Positions 52,413 to 61,145 of a stretch of 64,000 nt of DNA are shown piece by piece. The position numbers were made by a program, and so were the translations under genes. Source of the DNA: Candidatus Bathyarchaeota archaeon (lineage in GTDB: Archaea > Thermoproteota > Bathyarchaeia > Bathyarchaeales > Bathycorpusculaceae). The stretch spans positions 17,135 to 81,134 of the forward strand of contig PLNS01000012.1 in assembly GCA_003141855.1 (NCBI GenBank). Reading direction: 5' to 3'. A model generated the notes under the pieces. The model made no database searches. It was given only the letters and a program-made list of their open reading frames with translations, and was not told where the DNA came from. Numbering within the stretch: the first letter of the stretch is position 1; every line of letters starts with the position of its first letter.

Positions 52413-52450
52413 GTTAAATACTGAACAAACGCACTGGTGTTCAATTTAAC
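52413..52450. promoter_or_regulatory. imperfect inverted repeat upstream of the glutamate synthase-like gene
   Basis: GTTAAATACTGAACA and TGTTCAATTTAAC face each other around a 10-bp spacer, ending 27 bp before the ATG at 52478. GCTGTTACAT occurs twice just before it (about 52353 and 52401). Candidate operator of a nitrogen-related regulator. Confidence 0.55.
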
Positions 52451-52477
52451 GTTAGTGTAACTCGGAGAAATGAACAA

Positions 52478-54088
52478 ATGAGTGAAAAAGTACACAGAAA
52501 TAGTTCATACCTAAATGGAAAATCAACAGTTGGAACAAACACAAGAGTCAAAGACACAAGCACAATCAGCGGCATGTGCCCCATATGCATCCACGATTGC
52601 CCAGTCCTATGCGAAATCAGCCTCTCAGCCTTCAGAGGACGAGAAGCACTCTACCCTGAACCAGCACAATTCGGAACCAGCACCGCAGGAGCACTCAAAA
52701 ACTTCGGCTTAGACTGGTCACACTTCAGCATACAAGCAGGATTATTCGATGCGCAAGGCATACCTGAAACTTCAGAAGCAGCCATATTCCCAAACGCAAA
52801 CCTAGAAACAGTCGTAGGCGGAATGCCACTTAAACTCCCAATATTAACAGGCGCTTTCGGCTCGACAGAAGTTGCACGCGTAAACTGGGATGCCCTCGCC
52901 ATCGGTGCAGCACTCTCAGGCGTATCTGTAACGATTGGTGAAAACATTGCTGGCATGGACGTTCAAGCTGAATTATCAAACGGAAAAGTAACACATTCAC
53001 CAGAGCTAAAACGAAGAGTTGATTCTTTCAGGAAGTTTTGGGATGGAAAATACGGCGACGTCATCATTCAAACAAACGTTGAAGACCAAAGACTCGGCAT
53101 AGACGCCTACGCCCTATCCAAACTAGAAGTAAACATAATCGAACGCAAATGGGGGCAAGGCGCTAAAGCCATCGGCGGCGAAGTACGCCTCAAAGACCTG
53201 CAAAAAGCAATTTTGCTAAAGAACCGCGGCTACATCGTTATCCCAGACCCAGAAGACCCAGTGGTACAACAAGCCTTCAAAGACGGCGTCTTCAAAACTT
53301 TCGAGCGCCACAGCAGAGTAGGCATACCCAAAGAGAAACCGTTCATCGAAGACATCGAATGGCTACGCAAACAAGGCGCCAAAAAAGTATTCCTCAAAAC
53401 AGGCGCATACAGACCATCAGCAGTCGCTTACACAATGAAGTTTGCCTCAGAAGCAAAAATTGACGCGCTCAGCTTTGACGGTGCAGGCGGTGGAACAGGT
53501 ATGAGTCCAGTGCCAATGATGGATGAAATGAGCATCCCAACCTTATACCTGCAAGCTTTAGTGTTGCAGTGCGCTCAGATTCTAAAGAAGAAGGGCAAGT
53601 ACGTTCCAGACCTAGTAATGGCAGGCGGATTCATCGAAGAAACATCAATATTCAAAACAATCGCGCTAAGCAACTTCGGTCAAGGACCAATGGTTAAAGC
53701 AGTCCTCATGGGACGCTCACCTATCACTGCAGCCATGAAAGCAAACTACTTCAAACAACTAGCCCAAGAAGGCAAACTGCCTAAGAACTTTGTTGAAAAG
53801 TTCGGTGCCACACCCGACAAATTCTTCATAGCAACACCTGAACTAAAAGCGAAATACGGCAAACGCTTCGGCGAAATCCCACTGGAAAGCATCGGAGTCT
53901 ACACATACCTCACTGACAGAGTCGGCGTTGGATTGAAACAGATGATGGCAGGCAACCGCAAATGGAAGCTTGACTTGCTCACAAGAGGCGACTTAATGAG
54001 CCTTAGCACGATAGCAACGCAAGTCACGGGCATTCCGTTAGCCCACGAAGTGGAAAACGACGCAGTCAAGAAAATCCTTGACTACTAA
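52478..54088 (+). CDS. FMN-binding glutamate synthase family protein
   Basis: 536 residues resembling the synthase (GltB central) domain as a stand-alone archaeal protein. N-terminal CPICIHDCPVLCE cysteines near residue 31, then AFGSTEVARVNWDALAIGAA near 128, the KTGAYRPSAVAYTMKFA region near 306, DGAGGGTGMSP near 332 (FMN loop) and MAGGFIEETSIFKTIAL near 384. Probably transfers ammonia or amino groups with an FMN and Fe-S partner to make glutamate. Followed by glutamate dehydrogenase, so nitrogen metabolism fits. Confidence 0.88.
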   Translation: MSEKVHRNSSYLNGKSTVGTNTRVKDTSTISGMCPICIHDCPVLCEISLSAFRGREALYPEPAQFGTSTAGALKNFGLDWSHFSIQAGLFDAQGIPETSEAAIFPNANLETVVGGMPLKLPILTGAFGSTEVARVNWDALAIGAALSGVSVTIGENIAGMDVQAELSNGKVTHSPELKRRVDSFRKFWDGKYGDVIIQTNVEDQRLGIDAYALSKLEVNIIERKWGQGAKAIGGEVRLKDLQKAILLKNRGYIVIPDPEDPVVQQAFKDGVFKTFERHSRVGIPKEKPFIEDIEWLRKQGAKKVFLKTGAYRPSAVAYTMKFASEAKIDALSFDGAGGGTGMSPVPMMDEMSIPTLYLQALVLQCAQILKKKGKYVPDLVMAGGFIEETSIFKTIALSNFGQGPMVKAVLMGRSPITAAMKANYFKQLAQEGKLPKNFVEKFGATPDKFFIATPELKAKYGKRFGEIPLESIGVYTYLTDRVGVGLKQMMAGNRKWKLDLLTRGDLMSLSTIATQVTGIPLAHEVENDAVKKILDY

Positions 54089-54391
54089 ACCATCTTTTTC
54101 TTTTTTTCTTTTTATTTCAGCCATTATTTGTTAATACTTAACGTACTTCAACTTTTTTGTGAAGAAATTTAGAATCTGATGCAAGACAAAACTGCTTTTT
54201 CACCCACATTAGGCAAAAAGTTGAGCACCTTGAAGCCCTAAGAGGGTAGGTTGCTATTGCCATTTTCGGCAATCAAAAACATGTGGATTGCTGAGGCCGT
54301 ATACGAAAGCATCAACCAAACACACAAAAACAGGCAAAGGCAATTCTTATCTAGCCAATTCGCTTAACAATTGTTTATAGAAGGCTTGCTT
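54089..54391. other. intergenic region with dispersed element E
   Basis: 303 bp between the glutamate synthase-like gene and gdhA. Holds a T-rich stretch at 54090-54118 (possible terminator) and element copy E at 54230-54268. No gene seen. Confidence 0.6.
54230..54268 (+). repeat. dispersed intergenic element, copy E (subtype II)
   Basis: TTGAAGCCCTAAGAGGGTAG, then GTTGCTATTGCCATTTT. Shares the CCCTAAGAGGGTAGG core with copy C1; the subtype I leading part is absent. Confidence 0.75.
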
Positions 54392-55642
54392 ATGGCGGAA
54401 GAACACACACCACTAACCGTTGCTCTAACTCAACTTAAATTAGCATCCAAAAAGCTGGGGCTGGATTCTGGGATGCATAAGATGCTCAGCCAACCCAAAC
54501 GCTCCATCATTGTCAGTATTGACATCCGCATGGACAACGGCTCAGTCGGGGTTTACAACGGCATGAGAGTCCAACATTGGGATGCTCGTGGACCCTTCAA
54601 GGGCGGAATCCGCTACTACCCAAACATAACCCTTGACGAAGTCACCGCACTCGCCATGCTTATGACGTGGAAATGCGCCATCGCCAACATACCCTTCGGC
54701 GGAGCCAAAGGCGGCGTATGCGTTGACTCAAAAAAACTTAGCAAACACGAACTCGAACGCTTAACACGAAGGTATGTCAGCTTAATCGTCGATTACCTTG
54801 GACCCCACCGCGACATTCCAGCGCCAGACATGTACACTGACGCACAAACCATGGCGTGGATAATGGACACATACAGCCAACTCAAAGGCTACAGCATACC
54901 TGAAAGCGTCACGGGTAAACCGGTTGAGATTGGCGGCTCTTGGGGCAGAACGGAAGCAACGGGCAGGGGCGTTATCCACTGCGTAAAACAAGCAGCCGAA
55001 AACAACGGCTTAAAACTAAAAAACGCAGCAGTCGCCATTCAGGGCTTTGGCAACGTCGGCTACCACGCCGCGGTGGCAGCGCAGGAAATCGGCTGCATAG
55101 TAGTAGCAGTAAGCGATTCAACGGGCGGAATCTATTGCCCAGACGGCTTAACCCCAAAGGATGTTTTAGCGCATAAAGAAAAAACCCTCTCAGTCCAAAA
55201 CTACAAGGGCTGCAGGAACGTAACCAACGAAGAACTGCTTGAATTGCAGTGCGATGTGCTTATTCCCGCAGCGCTCGAGAACCAGATTACCTGCAAGAAC
55301 GCGGACAAAATCAAAGCCAAGATGGTCGCTGAAGCGGCTAATGGGCCAACCACGCCCGAAGCCGACAAGGTCCTCTTCGAAAAAGAAATCTGCCTCATCC
55401 CAGACATACTCGCCAACAGCGGCGGCGTTACAGTGAGCTACTTCGAATGGGTCCAAAACCTAACCCGCGAACAGTGGCCTCTGGAGAAAGTCAACAGAAA
55501 ACTGGAAAACAAAATGACCACAGCCTTTAACGATGTCGTCGCGCTTGCGGAGAAGGAGGAGAGCGACATGCGCACAGGCGCCCTAATGCTGGGCGTGGGA
55601 AGAGTGGCAAACGCTATAAAAGTCCTAGGACTATGGCCATAA
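54392..55642 (+). CDS. gdhA: glutamate dehydrogenase
   Basis: 416 residues from ATG 54392; the longer TTG start at 54371 is unlikely. Motifs: GGIRYYPNITLDEVTALAML near 70, MTWKCAIANIPFGGAKGG with the catalytic lysine near 96, PAPDMYTDAQTMAWIMDTYS near 141, and the nucleotide loop AIQGFGNVGYHAA near 212. Interconverts glutamate with 2-oxoglutarate and ammonia. Follows a glutamate synthase-like gene. Confidence 0.96.
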   Translation: MAEEHTPLTVALTQLKLASKKLGLDSGMHKMLSQPKRSIIVSIDIRMDNGSVGVYNGMRVQHWDARGPFKGGIRYYPNITLDEVTALAMLMTWKCAIANIPFGGAKGGVCVDSKKLSKHELERLTRRYVSLIVDYLGPHRDIPAPDMYTDAQTMAWIMDTYSQLKGYSIPESVTGKPVEIGGSWGRTEATGRGVIHCVKQAAENNGLKLKNAAVAIQGFGNVGYHAAVAAQEIGCIVVAVSDSTGGIYCPDGLTPKDVLAHKEKTLSVQNYKGCRNVTNEELLELQCDVLIPAALENQITCKNADKIKAKMVAEAANGPTTPEADKVLFEKEICLIPDILANSGGVTVSYFEWVQNLTREQWPLEKVNRKLENKMTTAFNDVVALAEKEESDMRTGALMLGVGRVANAIKVLGLWP

Positions 55643-55699
55643 TTCATTGGCTACTAGTTTTGTTTTAAAAGCTCTTAAGATAAGCAGTAAGATATAGAA

Positions 55700-55996
55700 T
55701 TGATTGTTCATCAGGATGACAAACAATTGAGCGATGAAACTGGGAAAGATAAGTCAATCGAACTATCTCCACATGCGAAAGAGAAAATCAAGAGGTTGAT
55801 AGTAACCGGGATCACCGAAGAGAAAGCGGTCAAGACAGTAAGAAACCCTGAAAGCTTAACTTTAGGGTATTTCGGTCGAAAAATCGCTCAATCAACCCTT
55901 ACAGATGAACTTTTGCTTCGTGTTATCTATGAAGAAACTGATAATAACATCTTGGTAGTAACGTTATATCCAGCTAAGAGGAAGCGATATGAATAA
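55700..55996 (+). CDS. DUF4258 domain protein, putative toxin
   Basis: 98 residues, TTG start. SPHAKEKIKRLIVTGITEEK near 24, the VKTVRNPESLTLGYFGRKIA segment and RVIYEETDNNILVVTLYPAK near 74 match DUF4258 (RelE/BrnT-like) folds. Its end overlaps the DUF2283 gene by 8 bp. Such pairs are widespread in archaea and cyanobacteria and are regarded as toxin-antitoxin-like. No activity is proven. Confidence 0.8.
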   Translation: MIVHQDDKQLSDETGKDKSIELSPHAKEKIKRLIVTGITEEKAVKTVRNPESLTLGYFGRKIAQSTLTDELLLRVIYEETDNNILVVTLYPAKRKRYE

Positions 55997-56213
55997 AGTA
56001 ACTTATGACGGCGTGGGAGACACCCTAAGCATACTCCTAAGCAAGAAACAAATTGCCTACGCAGAGGAGCATGGAGCAGTCATAGTTAACTACGATGCCA
56101 AAGGAAAACCAGCAGAAATCGAAATACTAAACGCCAGCAAATTCATGGGCGACCTATTATCAACCATTATTAAGGCAAAAGCTGGCGAAAAACAACTGGA
56201 AATAACCGCATAA
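55989..56213 (+). CDS. DUF2283 domain protein, putative antitoxin
   Basis: 74 residues. VTYDGVGDTLSILLSKKQIA then GAVIVNYDAKGKPAEIEILN is the DUF2283 pattern. ATG lies inside the end of the preceding DUF4258 gene, giving translational coupling. Predicted partner or antitoxin of that protein. Confidence 0.82.
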   Translation: MNKVTYDGVGDTLSILLSKKQIAYAEEHGAVIVNYDAKGKPAEIEILNASKFMGDLLSTIIKAKAGEKQLEITA

Positions 56214-56280
56214 TTAATTCGTAGAAGTTTTCGCCAACTAAAGCATTCCCACAACAAACATTTATTCTATTAATAAAATG

Positions 56281-56296
56281 CTCAACAAGCGTTGAG
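56281..56296. other. short perfect hairpin
   Basis: CTCAACAAGCGTTGAG: 6-bp stem and 4-base loop. About 70 bp after the DUF2283 stop codon. Confidence 0.5.
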
Positions 56297-56341
56297 CCTA
56301 TAAATAAGGGGAGTATTGTCGCCAAGAGCATTAGCACCTCA

Positions 56342-56388
56342 ATAGCGTAAAAAAGAAGAAAAAGGATTAAAAAACGCTTTTTTGCTAT
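56342..56388. terminator. possible terminator hairpin
   Basis: ATAGC followed by AAAAAAG pairs with CTTTTTT followed by GCTAT, with a 21-base loop rich in A. The T-run falls in the second arm. It is about 130 bp beyond the DUF2283 gene. Confidence 0.35.
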
Positions 56389-56517
56389 AAAAAAAACCTA
56401 AATTCCATTTCCAATAGTTTCAACAAGCCCAACGTTCTAGCGCAAACCCTTAAAACCCCTCTCGCTATATGTGTTGAATCCCGTTAAGGGCAAACAGATT
56501 GAGAGGGAATAGGGGAT

Positions 56518-57072
56518 TTGGCAGCCAAAATATGCACCTTGGACTTTTGCTATGAGAATTCACTGGTTAAAATCATAGCGAACCGCAACTGCCCAGAAAT
56601 CAAGCTTGCCGGGTTAACTGTCGGTCCCTTTGACGAAGGAAACGAGTATGAAATTTATTTTTGGGTAGCAAAAGAACTCGCGACTTCAGGAATGGTGCAT
56701 TTTCGAGAAGACGACGTCCTCGATGCTACCAAGCTGTTTAAGGTACAGTGGAAGGAAGGCGTGCAAATTCCAGGGCAAATCTCGGAGCTTCCAGGCGACT
56801 TTTACCCTAAACTCCGCAGATTCATCGCCGACCTAAAAGACCAAGCCACAAAACAATCCGAGAAATACCAAGAATACGACCGCGCAAAACAGTTAGCACG
56901 CGACATCGTAAATTCAAGGTTAAAAAAAATAGTCGCCATATCCGCTGCTCCAGCCCAAAGCGACCAGGTGTTAAAAAAATTCACAAGCGAAGAAAGGCTT
57001 GTTTACGAGCAACTAGTCAAAATAATCTCTGAATGGAAAACTAAGATTTTAGAAAACGCGGGAGAGAAATAG
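56518..57072 (+). CDS. gins23: GINS complex subunit, GINS23 type
   Basis: 184 residues, TTG start. The B-domain comes first (LAGLTVGPFDEGNEYEIYFW then VAKELATSGMVHF, as in Psf2/Psf3), the helical A-domain after residue 85. This B-A order defines archaeal GINS23. GINS joins MCM and the RecJ-like Cdc45 homologue in the replicative helicase. The MCM gene starts immediately after its stop codon. Confidence 0.85.
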   Translation: MAAKICTLDFCYENSLVKIIANRNCPEIKLAGLTVGPFDEGNEYEIYFWVAKELATSGMVHFREDDVLDATKLFKVQWKEGVQIPGQISELPGDFYPKLRRFIADLKDQATKQSEKYQEYDRAKQLARDIVNSRLKKIVAISAAPAQSDQVLKKFTSEERLVYEQLVKIISEWKTKILENAGEK

Positions 57073-59106
57073 ATGGCTAAGCTTGAAACAATTGATCCGC
57101 AGCAGCGTTTTCAAGAATTCTTCAAGAAAGAAAAGTACCGCCAGAGAATCGCGCAGTTAGCCATCACGGGAAAAGGCTCATTAAGAATCGATTTTGAGGA
57201 ACTCTACGGATTCGACCAAGCACTCGCAGAACATTTACTAAACAAACCAGAAGAATACCTCCAGCACGCAGGCAAAGGAGCATACGAACAACTCAGAATA
57301 GAAGATGCAGAATACTCTGAAAAAATAGAGAAGGTCATAGTCAGAATCGTAAAGCTTCTAGGCAAAGAGGTACTTCGAAAGCTCGGCTCAAGGCAAATGA
57401 GCAAACTAGTCATGATTGAAGGCATCGTGGTGCGAGCCACGCCTGTGCGACCGATGGTTCAGCTAGGAGCCTTCAAATGCAAACGCTGCGGCACCATGAA
57501 CCAAGTCGAGCAAACGGGACAGTTTTTGAAGGCGCCAGCCGTTTGCGTTGCTCCAGATTGCGGTAGAGATGGCCCCTTCGAGTTTAGCCAAGAAGAATCC
57601 ACATTCATAGACTCACAAGACCTAAGACTACAAGAAAAACCCGAAGACCTACCACCCGGACAACTTCCAAGAGTTTTAGCCGTGAAACTTGTCGGCGACG
57701 AAATAGTCGACGTAGCAAGACCAGGAGACCACGTTTCCGTAGTCGGCACAGTGCGTGCTTTTGCACCTTCGCTGATGGGCATGGGAAAACTCCGCACATT
57801 CATACTCCAACTAGACGCCAACTCCATAGAAGTCTTAGGCAAAGAACCCGAAACCTCACCGCCCACGCCTGAAGAAGAAGCAAAAATGATCGCGCTATCC
57901 AAGGATCCATTGGTACACCACAAAATCATGAGCTCCATTGCGCCATCAATCTTCGGCTTAGAACACGTCAAAGAAGCAATAATGTACCTGCTCTTCGGCG
58001 GAGTCTCAAAGAGCCTGCCAGACGTAAACGTGAGGGGCGAAATGAATGCGCTCCTAATCGGTGACCCAGGCACAGCCAAATCACAGTTGCTCCAGTACGT
58101 TGCAAGAATAGCGCCGCGTGGACTTTACACTTCAGGCAGAGGAACCACCGCTGCAGGCTTAACCGCTGCCGTAGTCCGAGAGAAGGGCGGAAGCATGAGC
58201 CTTGAAGCAGGCGCACTCGTCCTCGCAGACAAAGGCATCGCATGCATCGACGAAATGGACAAAATGCGCCCAGAAGACAGAGTTGCCATCCACGAAGCCA
58301 TGGAACAGCACACCGTCTCAGTCGCCAAAGGAGGCATTGTTGCCACTTTAAACGCTCGAACTGCGGTTCTTGCAGCGGCGAACCCATCATTGGGCAGGTA
58401 TGAACCCAACAGAACCGTAGCAGAAAACATCTCATTGCCAGTCACTATTCTTTCACGTTTCGACTTAATCTTCGTCCTTCGAGATGTGCCCAATAAGGAA
58501 GCTGATACTAAGATGTCTCAGCACATCTTGGAAATCCACAGAAGAGGAGTAAGCCCCGTAGAAGCACAGGTCGGTGCAGAACTGCTACGGAAATACGTGA
58601 GTTTTGCTAAAAGCATCAAACCAGCGCTTAGCATTGATGCGTCAAATCGGCTTAGGGACTTTTACTTAGCTATGCGTTCTGCAAGCGAAACCGAAGGCTC
58701 ACCGGTAGCTATAACTGCACGTCAGCTGGAATCGCTGGTTCGTATTTCTGAAGCCAGAGCTCGCGTTGCCCTGCGCAAGGAAGTCACCGCGGAAGATGCG
58801 GAAGCCGCCATTGCGATTATGAAGCGGTCGCTGGAGGAAGTTGGAATCGACATGTCCTCATACAAAGTGGACATTGACTTGATTATGACTGGAAGACCAA
58901 AGAGCATCCGAGACAGGTTACACGTTGTGCTGTCAACGCTCATGGACATGGAGAAGATAACGGGTATCGTGGAGAAAGGCGCGCTTGTGAACGAGTTGGA
59001 AACTAAGCAAAAGATTCCAAGGGGCGAAATCGAACGCATGATAGGGCAACTGTTGCGGGAAGGAACGATTTATGAGCCGCGGGAAGGATGCCTAAAGAAA
59101 ACATAA
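57073..59106 (+). CDS. mcm: MCM replicative helicase
   Basis: 677 residues, hexameric 3'-5' helicase. N-terminal DNA-binding part with a zinc knuckle (CKRCGTM near 137, CVAPDCG near 161). AAA+ core: Walker A GDPGTAKSQ near 330, Walker B CIDEMDKMRPEDR near 394, arginine finger LSRFDLIFVLRD near 461. C-terminal winged helix after residue 600. No intein or insertion. Operon with GINS23. Confidence 0.97.
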   Translation: MAKLETIDPQQRFQEFFKKEKYRQRIAQLAITGKGSLRIDFEELYGFDQALAEHLLNKPEEYLQHAGKGAYEQLRIEDAEYSEKIEKVIVRIVKLLGKEVLRKLGSRQMSKLVMIEGIVVRATPVRPMVQLGAFKCKRCGTMNQVEQTGQFLKAPAVCVAPDCGRDGPFEFSQEESTFIDSQDLRLQEKPEDLPPGQLPRVLAVKLVGDEIVDVARPGDHVSVVGTVRAFAPSLMGMGKLRTFILQLDANSIEVLGKEPETSPPTPEEEAKMIALSKDPLVHHKIMSSIAPSIFGLEHVKEAIMYLLFGGVSKSLPDVNVRGEMNALLIGDPGTAKSQLLQYVARIAPRGLYTSGRGTTAAGLTAAVVREKGGSMSLEAGALVLADKGIACIDEMDKMRPEDRVAIHEAMEQHTVSVAKGGIVATLNARTAVLAAANPSLGRYEPNRTVAENISLPVTILSRFDLIFVLRDVPNKEADTKMSQHILEIHRRGVSPVEAQVGAELLRKYVSFAKSIKPALSIDASNRLRDFYLAMRSASETEGSPVAITARQLESLVRISEARARVALRKEVTAEDAEAAIAIMKRSLEEVGIDMSSYKVDIDLIMTGRPKSIRDRLHVVLSTLMDMEKITGIVEKGALVNELETKQKIPRGEIERMIGQLLREGTIYEPREGCLKKT

Positions 59107-59119
59107 GCGAGGATAAATC

Positions 59120-60211
59120 GTGTTGAAGCCGGTAGTTGTGGTTGCAGGAACAAGACCTGAAATAATCAAGATGGCGCCGATAATAAGAGCCCTAAACAAA
59201 GAAAAACTGCCCTTCTTGTTTGTTCATTGCGGTCAACACTACGACTATAACATGTCCCAGCAATTCATCGAAAACCTCGAGCTGGCAGCACCCGACTACT
59301 CACTGAAAATCGAAAGCTCTTCGCCTGGAGCGCAGACCGCAGAGATAATGATGAAGATGGATCAGTTGCTTGAGAAGATTGAGCCATCCATCGTTCTAGT
59401 TGAAGGCGACACAAACACCGTGTTATCAGCGGCTTTAGCGGCAAACAAACGGGCAATACCCATTGGACACGTGGAAGCTGGCCTGAGGAGCTTTGACCTT
59501 CGCATGCCCGAAGAACACAACCGACGCTTAACCGACCACATTTCTGACTACTTGTTCACGCCAACAGAAAACGCAAAAGCTAACCTCATAAAAGAGAATG
59601 TTTGGGGCAAAATCTACCTCACAGGAAACACAGCCATAGACGCAGTAATCCAGCACTTACCCATTGCCGAAAAGAAATCAACCATAATGGAAAAGATTCC
59701 GTTCAAAACCTTCGCTTTAGCAACGGCTCACCGAGCGGAGAACGTTGATGATGTTGCGTTTCTTGAGTCGTTTATGGAGGTTTTCTCGAAATCGCCCCTT
59801 CCGATTGTTTACCCTATGCATCCGCGAACAAAAAAGCGGCTGCAAGAAAACAACATGCTATCTCAAATGGAAAAAATGAAGAACGTTTTGATTCTTCCGC
59901 CGTTGGGGTACTTGGATTTCTTGGTTCTGATGAAGAACTGCAGTTTAATAATCACTGATTCGGGCGGTATACAGGAGGAAGCAACGGCTCCAGGCATAAG
60001 GAAGAGGGTGCTGGTTATTCGTTTGTCTACTGAGAGGCAGGAAGCAGTTGATGCGGGCTTTGCCAAAATAGTTGGAACCGACAAAAACAACATTTTAGTC
60101 GCTATGCACCAAGCACTTGAGAAAGAACAGAAATTGCCTTCTGCGTCGCCTTTCGGGGATGGCACAGCAGCCGTGAAGACTGTTGATGTAATAAAGAAAG
60201 ATTTTGCTTAA
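59120..60211 (+). CDS. wecB: UDP-N-acetylglucosamine 2-epimerase
   Basis: 363 residues, GTG start 13 bp after mcm. GTRPEIIKMAPIIRAL at the N terminus, EGDTNTVLSAALAANKRAIP near 96, GHVEAGLRSFDLRMPEEHNR near 112 and TDSGGIQEEA near 279 are diagnostic. Converts UDP-GlcNAc to UDP-ManNAc. It would take the product of the GlmM operon at 37604, whose dehydrogenase-like gene is a candidate next step. Ends overlap the convergent PAC2 gene by 4 bp. Confidence 0.94.
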   Translation: MLKPVVVVAGTRPEIIKMAPIIRALNKEKLPFLFVHCGQHYDYNMSQQFIENLELAAPDYSLKIESSSPGAQTAEIMMKMDQLLEKIEPSIVLVEGDTNTVLSAALAANKRAIPIGHVEAGLRSFDLRMPEEHNRRLTDHISDYLFTPTENAKANLIKENVWGKIYLTGNTAIDAVIQHLPIAEKKSTIMEKIPFKTFALATAHRAENVDDVAFLESFMEVFSKSPLPIVYPMHPRTKKRLQENNMLSQMEKMKNVLILPPLGYLDFLVLMKNCSLIITDSGGIQEEATAPGIRKRVLVIRLSTERQEAVDAGFAKIVGTDKNNILVAMHQALEKEQKLPSASPFGDGTAAVKTVDVIKKDFA

Positions 60212-60978
60212 GAAATATACGTGGTTTTCTTATCTTCTTGTTTTCTGGTTTCTTCTGCTTGTACGGCGCGTTTTTCTTCTATTTGCTGTAGGCGTGTAAC
60301 CATTGTTTCTGCCTTGGCAATCTCCTCGTTTAAGCCAGTGAGGTCTAGGTCGAAGTTGAAGGTTGATTTTAACACTTCTAGAACGCTTTTGGCTGCAAGA
60401 GGATCAGGCAAATAACCGCGTGTCTCGCCGAGTAGGCATAGTGCGTCTATTTTTTTGAATTTTGCCAGACCGAGAATTAGTCCTGCTGTGCCCACGATTG
60501 GGCTTCCCGAAGCGCTCAGGGTTGCGCCTGCTTGCAGTGCCTTGTTTAGGACAGCTTGGGAGGTTGCGGCTATGAAGACTTTAGGTTTTTCTTTAGGTTC
60601 CATGCGGTAGCCGCCGATGGTTGCGATTGTTTTTACGCCATGTTTTTCTGAGAAATCCAGCATTCTATCAGCTATTTCGTATTGACCTTCGATTGTTTGG
60701 GACTGGCTATCGCCCGTGAAGAGGATGATGTCGTTTCCTTTGGGGTTTTGGTAATAGTAGAATGCTCCCCTTAGCAGTCGAACATCGCCTTTTTTGTTAA
60801 CTAAAACAAAGTATGGGAAGTGCGGTGAATATAGGTAGGCGATTTTTTTGGCTTTTAACTGTTTGATTAAGTAGCGAAGCGCGATTTTGCCTACGAGCCC
60901 TAAACCGGGAAGACCCTCGATGAGGATTGGGTTGTTGGGATGGATTTCGATAAATTCTTTGATGTAGGTTTCTTTCAT
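60208..60978 (-). CDS. PAC2-family proteasome assembly chaperone-like protein
   Basis: 256 residues. PNNPILIEGLPGLGLVGKIA near 14, LFTGDSQSQTIEGQYEIADR near 91, the TIGGYRMEP loop near 120, SGSPIVGTAGLIL near 156 and LLGETRGYLPDPLAAKSVLE near 182. The C-terminal 60 residues form a coiled coil. PAC2/PbaB proteins assist 20S proteasome assembly or related tasks. Its ATG overlaps the Nop10 stop codon (ATGA). Confidence 0.88.
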   Translation of the reverse strand: MKETYIKEFIEIHPNNPILIEGLPGLGLVGKIALRYLIKQLKAKKIAYLYSPHFPYFVLVNKKGDVRLLRGAFYYYQNPKGNDIILFTGDSQSQTIEGQYEIADRMLDFSEKHGVKTIATIGGYRMEPKEKPKVFIAATSQAVLNKALQAGATLSASGSPIVGTAGLILGLAKFKKIDALCLLGETRGYLPDPLAAKSVLEVLKSTFNFDLDLTGLNEEIAKAETMVTRLQQIEEKRAVQAEETRKQEDKKTTYIS

Positions 60979-61145
60979 TGGGTTGTGGCGCTCCTTTTCA
61001 TTGCCATTCGGTATTTTAGGTATTTATCGTCTGGGGAGAACTTGGCTGGATGCGGAATCCTGACTGGTCCACCGCAGTAGGGGCAACTAGTTTTGTTTAA
61101 CGTGTATTTTTCACAGTTTACGCATTTGCGTAATTGCCAAACCAA
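60975..61145 (-). CDS. nop10: H/ACA ribonucleoprotein subunit Nop10
   Basis: 56 residues, TTG start, which is the codon directly after an in-frame TAA. Sequence landmarks: LRKCVNCEKYTLNKTSCPYC (zinc-like ribbon) and PAKFSPDDKYLKYR, unmistakable for Nop10. It scaffolds Cbf5 in RNA-guided pseudouridylation. It sits between the aIF2-alpha remnant and PAC2 in the classical archaeal order. Start overlaps nothing; stop overlaps the PAC2 start. Confidence 0.95.
   Translation of the reverse strand: MVWQLRKCVNCEKYTLNKTSCPYCGGPVRIPHPAKFSPDDKYLKYRMAMKRSATTQ

Larger units (their letters stand above)
56214..56517. other. intergenic region with two hairpins
   Basis: 304 bp between the DUF2283 and GINS genes. 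It holds CTCAAC-AAGC-GTTGAG (56281-56296) and an A/T-rich hairpin (56342-56388). No gene is seen. The GAGAGGGAATAGGGG stretch before 56518 is the likely ribosome site of the GINS gene. Confidence 0.6.

Noticed and set aside
13829-54268. The dispersed elements as CRISPR repeats
   Set aside because: Copies are thousands of bases apart, of unequal length and in both orientations; no spacer array and no cas gene is present.
55700-56213. DUF4258/DUF2283 pair as a new system
   Set aside because: The pairing is already familiar from many genomes as a toxin-antitoxin-like unit; nothing here is unusual except TTG initiation.
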